DNA from: Rhizobium brockwellii
GTDB lineage: Bacteria > Pseudomonadota > Alphaproteobacteria > Rhizobiales > Rhizobiaceae
Direction of reading: 5' to 3'
Assembly: GCF_000769405.2 (NCBI RefSeq)
Contig: NZ_CP053443.1
Span: 62,001 to 126,000, forward strand
Length of the DNA stretch: 64,000 nucleotides
Below, piece after piece: positions 47,194-56,070 of this stretch (position 1 is its first letter; the number at the start of each line of letters is the position of its first letter). The position numbers and the translations under genes were made by a program. Below the pieces are notes generated by a model, which searched no databases, was not told where the DNA came from, and worked only from the letters and a program-made list of their open reading frames with translations.

Positions 47194-48294
47194 ATGAGTG
47201 CTTGGTCCCCTGCTTTCGTTCCCACCCTGGTCCGCCGGGAGCGCGCCTCGCTTGCCGCGACCTTGCTCGCGCCCGTCATAGCACTTGTCATAGCGATCGC
47301 GCTCAACCTCGGCCTTTACATCTTGATGGGCCGCGACCCTGTCGCGGTTATCTATGCGATGCTTTTCGAACCCTTCCTTTCCTGGGCCTCATTTTCGGAA
47401 GTGCTTTTAAAAGCAGGCCCGCTCCTCCTGATCGCCCAGGGGCTGGCGATCGGCTTTCGCGCCAAGGTCTTCAACATCGGCGCCGAAGGCCAGTTCATTC
47501 TCGGCGCGATCTTCGCCTCTGCCATTCCGGTCTGGTTTCCGCAGGCGACGGGTCAGTGGATCTGGCCGGCAATGCTGCTGCTCGGCGCAATCGGCGGCGC
47601 ACTTTGGGCTTCTCTCACCGCCTTCTGGCGCGTGCGCCTCAACGCCAACGAGATCCTCGTTTCACTGATGCTGAGCCTCGTTGCGGCGCAGCTGCTGAAC
47701 TACCTGCTGCTCGGCCCGTGGAAGGATCCGAACGGCTTCAACTTCCCCCAGTCGGTGATGTTCCAGTATGATGCGATGGTACCGACCCTGATCGCCGGTA
47801 CCCGCGTCAATGTCTCGTTCCTCATCACGCTCGCTTTGTCGGTTGCGGCCTGGGTCTTCATGCAGAGGAGCTTCATCGGTTACAAGCTGCAGGTCGGCGG
47901 TCTGGCGCCGAGGGCTGCCGGCTATGCCGGCTTCAAGGAAGGTTGGGCGATCTGGCTTTCGCTGTTGATCGGTGGTTTTGCGGCCGGTCTTGCCGGTGCC
48001 GCCGAAGTCGCCGGCCCGCTCGGCCAATTGCAGCGTTCGGTCGCGAGCGGCTATGGCTATGCGGCCATCATCGTCGCCTATCTCGGCGGCCTGCATCCGA
48101 TCGGCATCGTGATCTCGGCGCTGGTCATGGCGGTCATCTATATCGGCGGCGACAATGCCATGGTCTCGGCCAACCTGCCGATCGCCGCTGTCCGTGTCTT
48201 CCAGGGCAGTCTGTTGCTCGCCTACCTGATCGCCGTCGCCTTCGTGCGCTACCGCCTTGAATGGCGCCGCGCTGCCCATCGGAGCCCGTCATGA
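47194..48294 (+). CDS. BMP-type nucleobase ABC transporter permease 1
   Basis: 366 residues with about nine to ten membrane helices of the BPD_transp_2 (RbsC-like) family. GFRAKVFNIGAEGQFILGAI and LNANEILVSLMLSLVAAQLLNYLL are the conserved EAA-like loops of the YufP/NupB-type subunit. It forms a heterodimer with the permease encoded downstream. Its stop overlaps the next start (ATGA). Confidence 0.92.
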   Translation: MSAWSPAFVPTLVRRERASLAATLLAPVIALVIAIALNLGLYILMGRDPVAVIYAMLFEPFLSWASFSEVLLKAGPLLLIAQGLAIGFRAKVFNIGAEGQFILGAIFASAIPVWFPQATGQWIWPAMLLLGAIGGALWASLTAFWRVRLNANEILVSLMLSLVAAQLLNYLLLGPWKDPNGFNFPQSVMFQYDAMVPTLIAGTRVNVSFLITLALSVAAWVFMQRSFIGYKLQVGGLAPRAAGYAGFKEGWAIWLSLLIGGFAAGLAGAAEVAGPLGQLQRSVASGYGYAAIIVAYLGGLHPIGIVISALVMAVIYIGGDNAMVSANLPIAAVRVFQGSLLLAYLIAVAFVRYRLEWRRAAHRSPS

Positions 48295-49202
48295 ACGCCA
48301 TCGAGTTCATTCTTGCCGGCATGCTTGCGGCTGCGACACCGTTTCTTCTGGCAGCACTCGGCGAACTGGTGGCCGAGCGCGCCGGCGTTCTCAACCTCGG
48401 GATCGAGGGATTGATGGCCTTCGGTGCCGTGCTCGCCTTCATCATCGTCTACCAGGGCGGTGGACATCTCCTGGGCTTCGTGGCAGCCGGGCTCGGCAGC
48501 GCTGTCCTTTCTCTGCTCTTCGCCTTTGTCACGCTGGGATTCCGGGCAAACCAGGTGGCAGCGGGCCTTGCCATCGGCATTCTCGGCCAGGGCCTCTCCG
48601 CGCTTTTCGGCAAGACCTATGAAAGCCTCACGGTCAGGGGACTTCCGAAGCTCGCCCTTCCGGGACTTTCGGAATTGCCGGTTGTCGGCGGCCTTTTCGT
48701 CCAGGACATCGTCGTGTGGATTTCACTCGCCGCGACTCTCGCTTTGTGGGCCATATTTGCCTACACCAAGCTTGGTCTTATCGTCCGCGCCGTCGGCGAG
48801 AATCCGAAGGCCGCTCACGCCATCGGCTATTCGGTAATCTCGGTCCGCGTCCTCGCTATCGCCTTCGGCGGTGCGATGGCCGGCTTCGCCGGTGCCTATG
48901 CGTCGGTGGTCTATACACCACTCTGGGCCGATGGGATGATCGCTGGGCGCGGCTGGATCGCCATCGCCCTCGTCGTCTTCGGGACTTGGCTCACCGGTCG
49001 TATCTTCCTCGGCGCCTGCCTCTTCGGGGCGGTCTCGCTGATGGGGCTTGCAGCCCAGGCAACCGGACTGGACGTTCCCTCGCAACTGCTCTCGAGCCTG
49101 CCATATCTCGTCACGATCATCGTGCTCGGCATTATTTCCGCCGACCGTCGCCTGCTGAAACTGAACGGTGTCGCTTCACTTGGCGAACCATTCGAGCGAT
49201 AA
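48291..49202 (+). CDS. BMP-type nucleobase ABC transporter permease 2
   Basis: 303 residues, hydrophobic throughout, YufQ/NupC-like. GELVAERAGVLNLGIEGLM and RANQVAAGLAIGILGQGLS are typical of the second permease of BMP systems. ATG 48291 overlaps the stop of permease 1. It ends the seven- to eight-gene operon that starts at 41017. The 39-bp gap to the convergent Nudix gene has no clear terminator. Confidence 0.92.
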   Translation: MNAIEFILAGMLAAATPFLLAALGELVAERAGVLNLGIEGLMAFGAVLAFIIVYQGGGHLLGFVAAGLGSAVLSLLFAFVTLGFRANQVAAGLAIGILGQGLSALFGKTYESLTVRGLPKLALPGLSELPVVGGLFVQDIVVWISLAATLALWAIFAYTKLGLIVRAVGENPKAAHAIGYSVISVRVLAIAFGGAMAGFAGAYASVVYTPLWADGMIAGRGWIAIALVVFGTWLTGRIFLGACLFGAVSLMGLAAQATGLDVPSQLLSSLPYLVTIIVLGIISADRRLLKLNGVASLGEPFER

Positions 49203-49241
49203 AGACGCACAGCGCTGCAACGCCGGCGAAAAAGTCCGTGG

Positions 49242-49775
49242 TCAGCCGCGATCGCGTTTCTTGCGGCCGCGCGCCTCAAATTGGACAAGCAGCGACTTGA
49301 GTTCGATCTCGCGAACGCGTCGTGCCGCTTCGTCCGGGCTGACCCATTCGAGAATACGCTGACCCCGCTCCTTGAAATCGCCGCTGATGTCCGTGACTTC
49401 AATCTGAAACATGTCGACGATACAGGGCGCCACATCGCCATTGTCGAGTTCTTTCAGATAAGTATAGCGGCCGACCGGCTTCTTCTTCACCAAACCGCGC
49501 ACGCCGGCCTCTTCCCAGGCCTCGATTGCTGCTGCTTCGAAAGGCTTTTTCCCTTTCATCGGCCACCCTTTCGGGATGACCCAGCGCCCACTCTCGCGCG
49601 ATGTGATCACCAGGATTTCGACCTCGGATCCGGCCTTGCCGTGGCGGAAGCAAATTGCGCCGTATTGTTGACGGAATGCACCGGCGAACAGCGTTTCAGG
49701 AACAGCAGCGAGCTGCCGCAGCAGTGGCTGGGACTTGTCCGGTCGAGGCTTCCTGCTTTTTTTGCTCGGCGTCAT
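49242..49775 (-). CDS. Nudix hydrolase
   Basis: 177 residues with a Lys/Arg-rich N-terminus (SKKSRKPRPDKS) and C-terminus. The Nudix region reads RWVIPKGWPMKGKKPFEAAA followed by IEAWEEAGV: the EE pair and Gly of the box are present, but the Arg of the R-E-x-x-E-E core is Ile, and the upstream Glu is shifted. This form occurs in diphosphoinositol-phosphatase-like Nudix proteins, including alphaproteobacterial ones, which hydrolyse nucleoside-diphosphate-linked or inorganic polyphosphate compounds. It is divergent from the orfA-pit phosphate operon with a PHO box between, so a link to phosphate metabolism is possible. No ribosome site is obvious upstream of the ATG. Confidence 0.82.
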   Translation of the reverse strand: MTPSKKSRKPRPDKSQPLLRQLAAVPETLFAGAFRQQYGAICFRHGKAGSEVEILVITSRESGRWVIPKGWPMKGKKPFEAAAIEAWEEAGVRGLVKKKPVGRYTYLKELDNGDVAPCIVDMFQIEVTDISGDFKERGQRILEWVSPDEAARRVREIELKSLLVQFEARGRKKRDRG

Positions 49776-49821
49776 AACGAATGAATTACCGAATTTGCTT
49801 GTTGCTTCAATTGCCTGGGCG

Positions 49822-49843
49822 TGTTTATGACAGATTTATGACA
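49822..49843 (-). promoter_or_regulatory. PHO box (PhoB binding site)
   Basis: On the minus strand two adjacent 11-bp direct repeats read TTGTCATAAAT and CTGTCATAAAC, an almost perfect match to the tandem TGTCAT half-sites of PhoB. It lies 29 bp before the orfA start and 47 bp from the Nudix start. In Sinorhizobium meliloti PhoB represses orfA-pit through such a box, so the same control is expected here. Confidence 0.85.
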
Positions 49844-49871
49844 ATCGGCCGCATGAGGAAGGTTCCCAGGC

Positions 49872-50516
49872 ATGATGAGCATTTTTCGCAAGCTGATGCC
49901 ACGGGAAGACAGATTCTTTGAGATGTTTTCCAAGCACTCGAAGACCGTCGTTGCCGCCGCGCACGCCCTCGATCAACTCCTGAAGGGCAATGACGTTGAG
50001 AAAAACTGCGAACGCATCGTCACATTGGAAAACGAGGCCGACGATGTCACGCGTGAGGTTCTTCTTGCCGTTCGACGAAGCTTCATTACGCCCTTCGACC
50101 GGGGTGACATCAAGGACCTTATTCAGTCGATGGATGATGCGATCGACATGATGCACAAGGCAGTCAAGACGATCCGTTTGTTCGAGCAATCGAGCTTCGA
50201 TCCGCTCATGCAGCAGATGGGCAGCGAAATCGTCAAGGCGGCAAACCTTGTCGCGGAAGCGATACCTCTCCTCGACAGATTGGGAGCCAATGCGCAGCGT
50301 CTCACGGCCATCGCGGAGGAAGTCACCCGAGTGGAGGGACGTTCCGATGAGCTCTACGACCAGGGTTTGAAGGATCTGTTCTTGCGTCATGGTGCCAGCG
50401 GCAATGCGATGGCCTACATGATTGGAAGCGAAATCTACGGAGAGCTGGAGAAAGTCGTCGACCGCTTCGAGGATGTCGCCAATGAAATCAGCGGCATTCT
50501 CATCGAGAACGTCTGA
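49872..50516 (+). CDS. PhoU-like DUF47 protein, partner of the Pit phosphate transporter (OrfA)
   Basis: 214 residues, almost all helical, of the DUF47/PhoU-like type: FFEMFSKHSKTVVAAAHALDQ, CERIVTLENEADDVTREVL and LIQSMDDAIDMMHKAVKTI show the acidic metal-binding (E/D)xxxD repeats of this group. Such proteins are nearly always encoded beside a PiT-family phosphate transporter and probably tune it. ATG 49872 (a second ATG follows at once) has AGGAAGG upstream, and the stop overlaps the pit start by one base. Transcription is likely repressed by PhoB under phosphate limitation through the PHO box at 49822. Confidence 0.9.
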   Translation: MMSIFRKLMPREDRFFEMFSKHSKTVVAAAHALDQLLKGNDVEKNCERIVTLENEADDVTREVLLAVRRSFITPFDRGDIKDLIQSMDDAIDMMHKAVKTIRLFEQSSFDPLMQQMGSEIVKAANLVAEAIPLLDRLGANAQRLTAIAEEVTRVEGRSDELYDQGLKDLFLRHGASGNAMAYMIGSEIYGELEKVVDRFEDVANEISGILIENV

Positions 50517-51520
50517 TGGATGCCTCCCTCGCTCTGCCGCTGCTGGTCGGCCTGGTCGTTGTCGCCCTGTTCTTCGACTTTCTCAACGGTCTGCATGACG
50601 CGGCCAATTCGATCGCCACGATCGTCTCGACCCGCGTTCTGCGGCCACAATATGCGGTCGCTTGGGCGGCGTTCTTCAATTTCATTGCATTTCTGTTCTT
50701 CGGCCTGCATGTGGCCGAAACACTGGGGACCGGCATCATCGATCCTGCGATCGTTTCGCCTCAAGTGATCTTCGCCGCACTGATGGGCGCCATCATTTGG
50801 AATATCCTCACCTGGATTTTCGGAATTCCATCGAGTTCGTCGCATGCGCTTGTCGGTGGGCTGGTGGGGGCCGGTCTTGCAAAGGTTGGCTTCAGCTCGA
50901 TCGTCTGGAACGGCCTTCTAAAGACGGTCGGTGCCATTTTCCTTTCGCCAGCCATCGGCTTCCTGCTTGCCCTGGTGCTGGTGCTCGCCGTCTCCTGGCT
51001 ATTCGTCCGGCAAACGCCGTTTGCGGTGGATCGGACATTTCGCGTCATGCAATTCGTGTCCGCTTCGCTCTATTCGCTTGGCCATGGCGGGAACGATGCG
51101 CAGAAGACGATGGGCATCATCGCGGTGCTCCTGTTCAGCCAGGGATATCTCGGCCCGACATTCTACGTGCCTTTCTGGGTCGTCATTTCCTGCCAGTCGG
51201 CAATGGCTCTCGGTACGCTCTTTGGCGGGTGGCGGATTGTTCATACCATGGGGTCGAAGATCACCCGGCTCAACCCCATGCAAGGTTTCTGCGCAGAGAC
51301 GGGCGGAGCGTTGACACTCTTCGGAGCGACGTGGCTCGGTATTCCCGTTTCGACGACGCATACCATCACCGGAGCAATCGTCGGAGTGGGCGCGGCGCGT
51401 CGCGTCTCAGCCGTGCGCTGGGGATTGGCCGGCAACATCGTGATTGCCTGGATCGTCACGATGCCGGCGGCTGCGGCAATATCTGCAGCGTTCTACGGCC
51501 TCGTATCATTGCTGCAATGA
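50516..51520 (+). CDS. pit: Low-affinity inorganic phosphate transporter, PiT family
   Basis: 334 residues with about ten membrane helices. Both PiT signatures are present: FLNGLHDAANSIATIVSTR near the N-terminus and LGHGGNDAQKTMGI in the second half, each carrying the essential Asn-Asp/His-Asp residues. It imports phosphate-metal complexes with protons. Translationally coupled to the DUF47 gene (TGATG). The pair is the low-affinity phosphate system of rhizobia, used when phosphate is plentiful. Confidence 0.95.
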   Translation: MDASLALPLLVGLVVVALFFDFLNGLHDAANSIATIVSTRVLRPQYAVAWAAFFNFIAFLFFGLHVAETLGTGIIDPAIVSPQVIFAALMGAIIWNILTWIFGIPSSSSHALVGGLVGAGLAKVGFSSIVWNGLLKTVGAIFLSPAIGFLLALVLVLAVSWLFVRQTPFAVDRTFRVMQFVSASLYSLGHGGNDAQKTMGIIAVLLFSQGYLGPTFYVPFWVVISCQSAMALGTLFGGWRIVHTMGSKITRLNPMQGFCAETGGALTLFGATWLGIPVSTTHTITGAIVGVGAARRVSAVRWGLAGNIVIAWIVTMPAAAAISAAFYGLVSLLQ

Positions 51521-51771
51521 AATGAGGTGATGGCGAGGCCAATCGCCACGCCCGGCGCCGACCAATAAGGCCGGCAGAATCCGCTCTGCGGTCTGCGTGA
51601 TCGCGACTTCCATATTGCGTGCACTGCACAAATAGAGCGCTCCCACGGCTGCGATTACGTTAGCAATCGCACAAAACGGAAGCAGAAAATAACAAAGCCT
51701 AATAAATAAGCACCCATCAATTCTTCGCATTTCTCCTTTTGCTTCATGCCGTTATCAATGCCTATCGAATT
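51521..51771. other. Non-coding upstream region of the nrt-type operon
   Basis: 250 bp after pit without a supported gene. It becomes AT-rich toward the sigma-54 promoter. A palindrome GTGCA-C-TGCAC lies at 51619-51629, about 150 bp upstream of the promoter, in the usual position for an enhancer-binding protein; its half-sites do not fit the NtrC consensus spacing. Confidence 0.3.
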
Positions 51772-51787
51772 TGGCACAATGCTTGCA
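51772..51787 (+). promoter_or_regulatory. Sigma-54 (RpoN) promoter of the nrt-type transporter operon
   Basis: TGGCAC-N5-TTGCA at 51772-51787 fits the -24/-12 sigma-54 consensus exactly, including the invariant GG and GC. Transcription should begin near 51799, right at the first hairpin of the leader. It implies activation by an enhancer-binding protein such as NtrC, in other words nitrogen control. Confidence 0.82.
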
Positions 51788-51797
51788 AGATCCGAGA

Positions 51798-51926
51798 CGC
51801 ATCGGTCAACGGCGACCGATGCGGATAGGCGCGGCATAAGCGCCTGCATCAGACACCGACGTCGCAAGGTCTTTGCAATCCGGGATACTCGCATCCCCTG
51901 GACGCAAATTCCGGCGGCGTTTTTTT
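51798..51926 (+). promoter_or_regulatory. Candidate antitermination leader (ANTAR/NasT-type hairpins plus terminator)
   Basis: The first hairpin is a 10-bp perfect stem (51798-51807 / 51814-51823) with the six-base loop AACGGC, which has A at position 1 and G at position 4, the loop signature read by ANTAR regulators such as NasT and AmiR. A second hairpin AGGCGC/GCGCCT (51827-51845) follows after 3 nt, but its 7-nt loop does not fit the rule. GGGAT/ATCCC (51882-51896) and ACGC/GCGT ending in seven Ts (51920-51926) resemble an intrinsic terminator 35 nt before the transporter start. Nitrate-assimilation operons are controlled in this way. The second loop mismatch keeps this tentative. Confidence 0.5.
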
Positions 51927-51960
51927 GTGTCCAAATTCAGCCAGCAGAGGGAACCTGCGC

Positions 51961-53274
51961 ATGACAAAGAATTTGCAGACTGGGATTTTTACAACCGCCA
52001 TTACCCGCCGCGGCATGCTCAAGACGACCGCAGCAGCGGCCCTCATCGGCGCCGTCAAGACCGCCTTTCCGTCCGGCGCCTTCGCAGCTGGGGCAGGTCC
52101 TGAGGTAACAGGTGTCAAGCTCGGCTTTATTGCGCTCACGGATTCCGCACCGCTGATCATCGCCAAGGAAAAGGGTTTTTTCGACAAGCATGGCCTTCCG
52201 GAAACGGATGTGGCCAAACAGGCCTCCTGGGGTGCGACCCGCGACAACCTCGTGCTGGGCGGCGCAGCAAACGGCATCGACGGTGCCCATATCCTGTCGC
52301 CGCTCCCCTATCTCATGCATACCGGCAAGGTGACGCAGAACAATAAGCCGGTGCCGATGGCGATCCTCGCGCGGCTCAACCTCGACAGCCAGGGCATTTC
52401 CGTCGCCAAGGAATATGCCGACACCGGCGTGCAGCTCGATTCCTCCAAGCTGAAGGCCGCATTCGAGAAAAAGAAGGCGGAGGGCAAAGAGATCAAGGCC
52501 GCCATGACCTTCCCGGGCGGCACCCATGACCTCTGGATCCGCTATTGGCTTGCCGCCGGCGGCATCGATCCGAACAAGGACGTTTCGACCATCGTCGTGC
52601 CGCCACCGCAGATGGTTGCCAACATGAAGGTCGGCAACATGGACGTCTTCTGTGTGGGCGAACCGTGGAATGAGCAGCTCGTCAACCAGGGCATCGGCTT
52701 TACCGCAGCCACCACCGGCGAGCTCTGGAAGGGTCATCCTGAAAAGGCGCTCGGACTGCGCGCCGACTGGATCGAAAAGAATCCCAGTGCCGCCAAGGCC
52801 CTGCTGATGGCCGTCATGGAGGCGCAGCAATGGTGCGAAAGCATGGACAACAAGGCGGAGATGGCTGACATCCTCGGCAAGCGCCAATGGTTCAACGTTC
52901 CGACGAAGGACGTGCTCGGCCGCCTCAAGGGCGACATCAATTATGGCAATGGCCGCGAGGTCAAGGCCACCGACCTCTATATGAAGTTCTGGAAAGACGG
53001 CGCCTCCTATCCGTTCAAGAGTCACGACACATGGTTCATGACGGAAAACATCCGTTGGGGAAATCTGCCGGCGAGCACCGACATCAAGGCGCTGGTCAAC
53101 CAGGTGAACCGTGAAGACATCTGGCGCGAGGCCGCCAAGGATCTCGGCGTCGCGGCGGCCGATATTCCCGCATCCTCTTCTCGCGGCAAGGAGACTTTCT
53201 TTGACGGCAAGGTCTTCGACCCGGAAAATCCCTCGGCCTATCTCGACAGCCTTTCGATCAAGGCTGTCTCCTGA
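51961..53274 (+). CDS. NrtA-type ABC transporter substrate-binding protein
   Basis: 437 residues. A twin-arginine signal (TRRGMLKTTAAAALIGA) is followed by an NMT1/NrtA-like binding domain: VKLGFIALTDSAPLIIAKEK, GGAANGIDGAHILSPLPYLM and FPGGTHDLWIRYWLAAGGID are typical of the nitrate/bicarbonate/cyanate receptors. It would capture a small oxyanion in the periplasm. Sigma-54 promoter and antitermination-type leader upstream favour nitrate or nitrite; cyanate or a related nitrogen compound is possible given the downstream cyanuric acid cluster. The first ATG of the sensible frame is at 51961; the open frame extends to 51925. Confidence 0.9.
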   Translation: MTKNLQTGIFTTAITRRGMLKTTAAAALIGAVKTAFPSGAFAAGAGPEVTGVKLGFIALTDSAPLIIAKEKGFFDKHGLPETDVAKQASWGATRDNLVLGGAANGIDGAHILSPLPYLMHTGKVTQNNKPVPMAILARLNLDSQGISVAKEYADTGVQLDSSKLKAAFEKKKAEGKEIKAAMTFPGGTHDLWIRYWLAAGGIDPNKDVSTIVVPPPQMVANMKVGNMDVFCVGEPWNEQLVNQGIGFTAATTGELWKGHPEKALGLRADWIEKNPSAAKALLMAVMEAQQWCESMDNKAEMADILGKRQWFNVPTKDVLGRLKGDINYGNGREVKATDLYMKFWKDGASYPFKSHDTWFMTENIRWGNLPASTDIKALVNQVNREDIWREAAKDLGVAAADIPASSSRGKETFFDGKVFDPENPSAYLDSLSIKAVS

Positions 53275-53330
53275 CCCGCTCCGGCGCGCAACGGGCGCGC
53301 CGGCCTTTCATTCACGTGAGGAGCGCGTTG

Positions 53331-54224
53331 ATGTCCGCCCTGGCAAATAAAGAAAATCCCTCTACGGCCGCCTCTGCCAAGCTGGCGGCAAAGGTTCTGC
53401 CATTTTCCGGCAAGCACGGATCGCGGATCGATTTTCGTCGAGCGGCACTGACCGCACTTCGCAACGTCGTTCCGCCAGTCGTCGTGCTGGCACTCATCCT
53501 GCTCGTCTGGCAGGTGCTCTGTTCGTCGGCGGATGCGTCTTTGCCCTCGCCGCATCGGGTCTGGCAGGATAGTTATGACCTGATCGCCTATCCGTTTTTC
53601 AACTACGGCTCCCAGGATATCGGGCTCGGCTGGCGCGTGCTCATTTCGCTGCAGCGCGTTCTCTACGGCTTTGGTCTTGCCGCGGTCACCGGCGTCATCA
53701 TCGGGGCGATCATCGGCCAGTCGGTCTGGGCGATGCGTGGCCTCGATCCGATCTTCCAGGTGCTGCGCACGGTTCCGCCGCTCGCCTGGCTGCCGCTGTC
53801 GCTCGCAGCCTTCCAGGATTCCAACCCCTCGGCGATCTTCGTGATCTTCATCACTTCGATCTGGCCGGTGATCATCAACACCGCCGTCGGCGTCCGCAAT
53901 ATTCCGCAGGATTACCGCAATGTCGCCGAGGTGCTGCGCCTCAACCAGTTCGAGTTTTTCTGGAAGATCATGCTGCCCTCGGCAGCGCCTTACATCTTCA
54001 CCGGCCTCAGGATCGGCGTCGGCCTCTCCTGGCTCGCCATCGTCGCGGCCGAAATGCTGACGGGCGGCGTCGGCATCGGCTTCTTCATCTGGGACGCATG
54101 GAACTCGTCGCGCCTTCCAGACATCATCGTCGCGCTCGCCTATATCGGCATCGTCGGCTTCGCCCTCGACAAGCTGGTGGCCGCACTCGGCAAACTCATC
54201 ACCCGCGGCGCCATGGCTAACTGA
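53331..54224 (+). CDS. NrtB-type ABC transporter permease
   Basis: 297 residues. A long N-terminal cytoplasmic stretch (~40 residues) precedes six membrane helices of the BPD_transp_1 family; the EAA loop is seen as VAEVLRLNQFEFFWKIMLPS. RTVPPLAWLPLSLAAFQDSN is typical of nitrate/taurine/sulfonate permeases. The start at 53331 has GAGGAGCG upstream. It lies between the binding-protein and ATPase genes of the same transporter, with gaps of 56 and 11 bp. Confidence 0.92.
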   Translation: MSALANKENPSTAASAKLAAKVLPFSGKHGSRIDFRRAALTALRNVVPPVVVLALILLVWQVLCSSADASLPSPHRVWQDSYDLIAYPFFNYGSQDIGLGWRVLISLQRVLYGFGLAAVTGVIIGAIIGQSVWAMRGLDPIFQVLRTVPPLAWLPLSLAAFQDSNPSAIFVIFITSIWPVIINTAVGVRNIPQDYRNVAEVLRLNQFEFFWKIMLPSAAPYIFTGLRIGVGLSWLAIVAAEMLTGGVGIGFFIWDAWNSSRLPDIIVALAYIGIVGFALDKLVAALGKLITRGAMAN

Positions 54225-54235
54225 GGAACGCACCT

Positions 54236-55033
54236 ATGAACGCCTATCTGAAGCTCGACCATATCGACAAACATTTCGATCGGGGTGGCGTGCGCGCTGA
54301 GGTCCTGAAGGACATCAACCTGACGATTTCCGCGGGCGAATTCGTCTCGATCATCGGCCATTCGGGCTGCGGCAAGTCCACCCTGCTCAACCTCATCGCC
54401 GGCCTGACGCCGGTTTCGGCAGGCGCCGTGCTCCTTGAAAACCGTGAGGTCAACGGGCCTGGTCCGGAGCGTGCCGTCGTCTTCCAGAACCACTCGCTGC
54501 TGCCCTGGCTGACGGTCTACGAGAACGTCAATCTCGCCGTCTCCAAACTCTTCAACCGAACGAAGACCAAGGCCGAGCGGCACGACTGGGTCATGGCCAA
54601 CCTCGACCTCGTGCAGATGGCGCATGCCAGGGATAAGCGGCCTTCGGAAATTTCAGGCGGCATGAAACAGCGCGTCGGCATTGCCCGCGCGCTTGCAATG
54701 GAACCGAAGATCCTGCTGCTCGACGAACCCTTCGGCGCGCTCGATGCGCTGACCCGCGCTCATCTGCAGGACGCGGTGATGGAGATCCACGCTCGCCTCG
54801 GCAACACGATGGTGATTATCACCCATGATGTCGATGAGGCGGTGCTGCTGTCCGATCGCATCGTGATGATGACCAACGGCCCGGCGGCCCGCATCGGCGA
54901 AGTGCTCGATGTGACCATGTCCCGTCCCCGCAATCGCATCGAACTCGCCTCTGATCGGACATATCTCAAATGCCGTGAAGCCGTGCTGAAGTTCCTCTAT
55001 GAACGCCACCGCTTCATCGAAGCGGCGGAGTAG
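54236..55033 (+). CDS. NrtD-type ABC transporter ATPase
   Basis: 265 residues. Walker A GHSGCGKST, Q-loop VVFQNHSLLPW, signature ISGGMKQRVGIARAL, Walker B ILLLDEPFGALD and switch His in IITHDVDEAV. Members of this family (NrtD/SsuB/TauB) drive import of nitrate, nitrite, taurine or sulfonates. It ends the three-gene transporter operon. 93 bp separate it from the convergent GntR gene. Confidence 0.93.
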   Translation: MNAYLKLDHIDKHFDRGGVRAEVLKDINLTISAGEFVSIIGHSGCGKSTLLNLIAGLTPVSAGAVLLENREVNGPGPERAVVFQNHSLLPWLTVYENVNLAVSKLFNRTKTKAERHDWVMANLDLVQMAHARDKRPSEISGGMKQRVGIARALAMEPKILLLDEPFGALDALTRAHLQDAVMEIHARLGNTMVIITHDVDEAVLLSDRIVMMTNGPAARIGEVLDVTMSRPRNRIELASDRTYLKCREAVLKFLYERHRFIEAAE

Positions 55034-55126
55034 AGGCTGGGAAATAACCTCGGCGTTTGCCCGGTCGTGGTTTTCTCGCCTTCGTAGCGGGTCCGGCAGC
55101 GCCTGATTTTAGGCGTTGCGCCCTCT

Positions 55127-55801
55127 TTACTCCCCGGGCGTTGCAAAGACCGCGCTAGCATCGCTGACAATTTCCACATGGGAATATGCCGCCTGCCCTG
55201 CGGCCGCGGCATCCGCGCGCATGATTGCGGTCACGATCCGGCCGTGCTCCTCATAGGATTTTGCCAGGCGCCCGGGCAGACGGAACTGCGCCCGCCGAAA
55301 AGGCGCGAGCCGCGCCCGTGTCTGGGTCACCATCTCAAAGACATGATCATTATGCGCGCCGCGATAAAGCCGGGTATGGAATTCGGTGTTGTGAGCCGAA
55401 TATTCCTCTTCCGCGCCGGCGTGCACGAGCCTCACCGATGCCCGATGCTCCAACTCCAGCGCGCGCCGCTCGTCGACCGTCATACGCTCGGCCGAGAGCC
55501 TGGCGCAGATCGCTTCGAGTTCGGCCATCGCTTCGAACATCGAATGCAGATAAGCCTCGGTGACATTGGTCACGACGGCACTGCGGTTCGGCTCGCGTGC
55601 AATCAATCCCATAGCGCCCAACTCACGCAGAGCCTCGCGTACCGGCGTGCGCGAAACGTCGAAACGAACGGCGAGCGACACCTCGTCCAACTTCGCGCCC
55701 GGCAGGATTTCACCTGTGACGATCATGTCGGCAATCGCTCGCACCATCTGTTCGACGGTGGTTCCGGTACGGATCACTTCTCTGCGCCTAGTCTGCTTCA
55801 C
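55127..55801 (-). CDS. GntR-family transcriptional regulator (FadR/FCD type) of the cyanuric acid cluster
   Basis: 224 residues. Winged helix with VSRTPVREALRELGAMGLI, then an FCD domain whose metal ligands lie in HNTEFHTRLYRGAHNDHV. Its divergent orientation 338 bp from the BMP-type binding-protein gene makes it the likely local regulator of the cyanuric acid and biuret cluster, adding substrate control to the sigma-54 nitrogen control. In Pseudomonas ADP the unrelated LysR protein AtzR has the analogous position, so a different regulator family has been recruited here. Convergent with the nrtD-type gene. Confidence 0.87.
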   Translation of the reverse strand: MKQTRRREVIRTGTTVEQMVRAIADMIVTGEILPGAKLDEVSLAVRFDVSRTPVREALRELGAMGLIAREPNRSAVVTNVTEAYLHSMFEAMAELEAICARLSAERMTVDERRALELEHRASVRLVHAGAEEEYSAHNTEFHTRLYRGAHNDHVFEMVTQTRARLAPFRRAQFRLPGRLAKSYEEHGRIVTAIMRADAAAAGQAAYSHVEIVSDASAVFATPGE

Positions 55802-56070
55802 GATACGAATCTGCTCACGTCAACATTCTGCATACAGATGCGGTTCGAGACTCGATAAGTCAAATCTAGTGGCGAAGATATTGTTAAATTTTCGCTTTCT
55901 GATGCACGAGCACCTCAGGCAATCCGACTTTATGCCAACTGCGCAGCAGCAATGAACAAGAAATATCTATTGATTACTTTCTGTGCAAGGATTCGATCAA
56001 TCTGCATGCACTTTGCAATACACAAATCTTATCGCGACGAATAAATTATAAAAAACAATAGATTAATTTC
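55802..56070. other. Divergent control region between GntR gene and cyanuric acid operon
   Basis: AT-rich, with no supported gene. TCTG-CATA-CAGA at 55827-55838, 25 bp upstream of the GntR start, is a plausible GntR-type operator. TGCA-containing repeats at 56002-56025 lie about 60 bp upstream of the sigma-54 promoter and could be enhancer sites, but they do not match the NtrC consensus closely. Confidence 0.35.
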
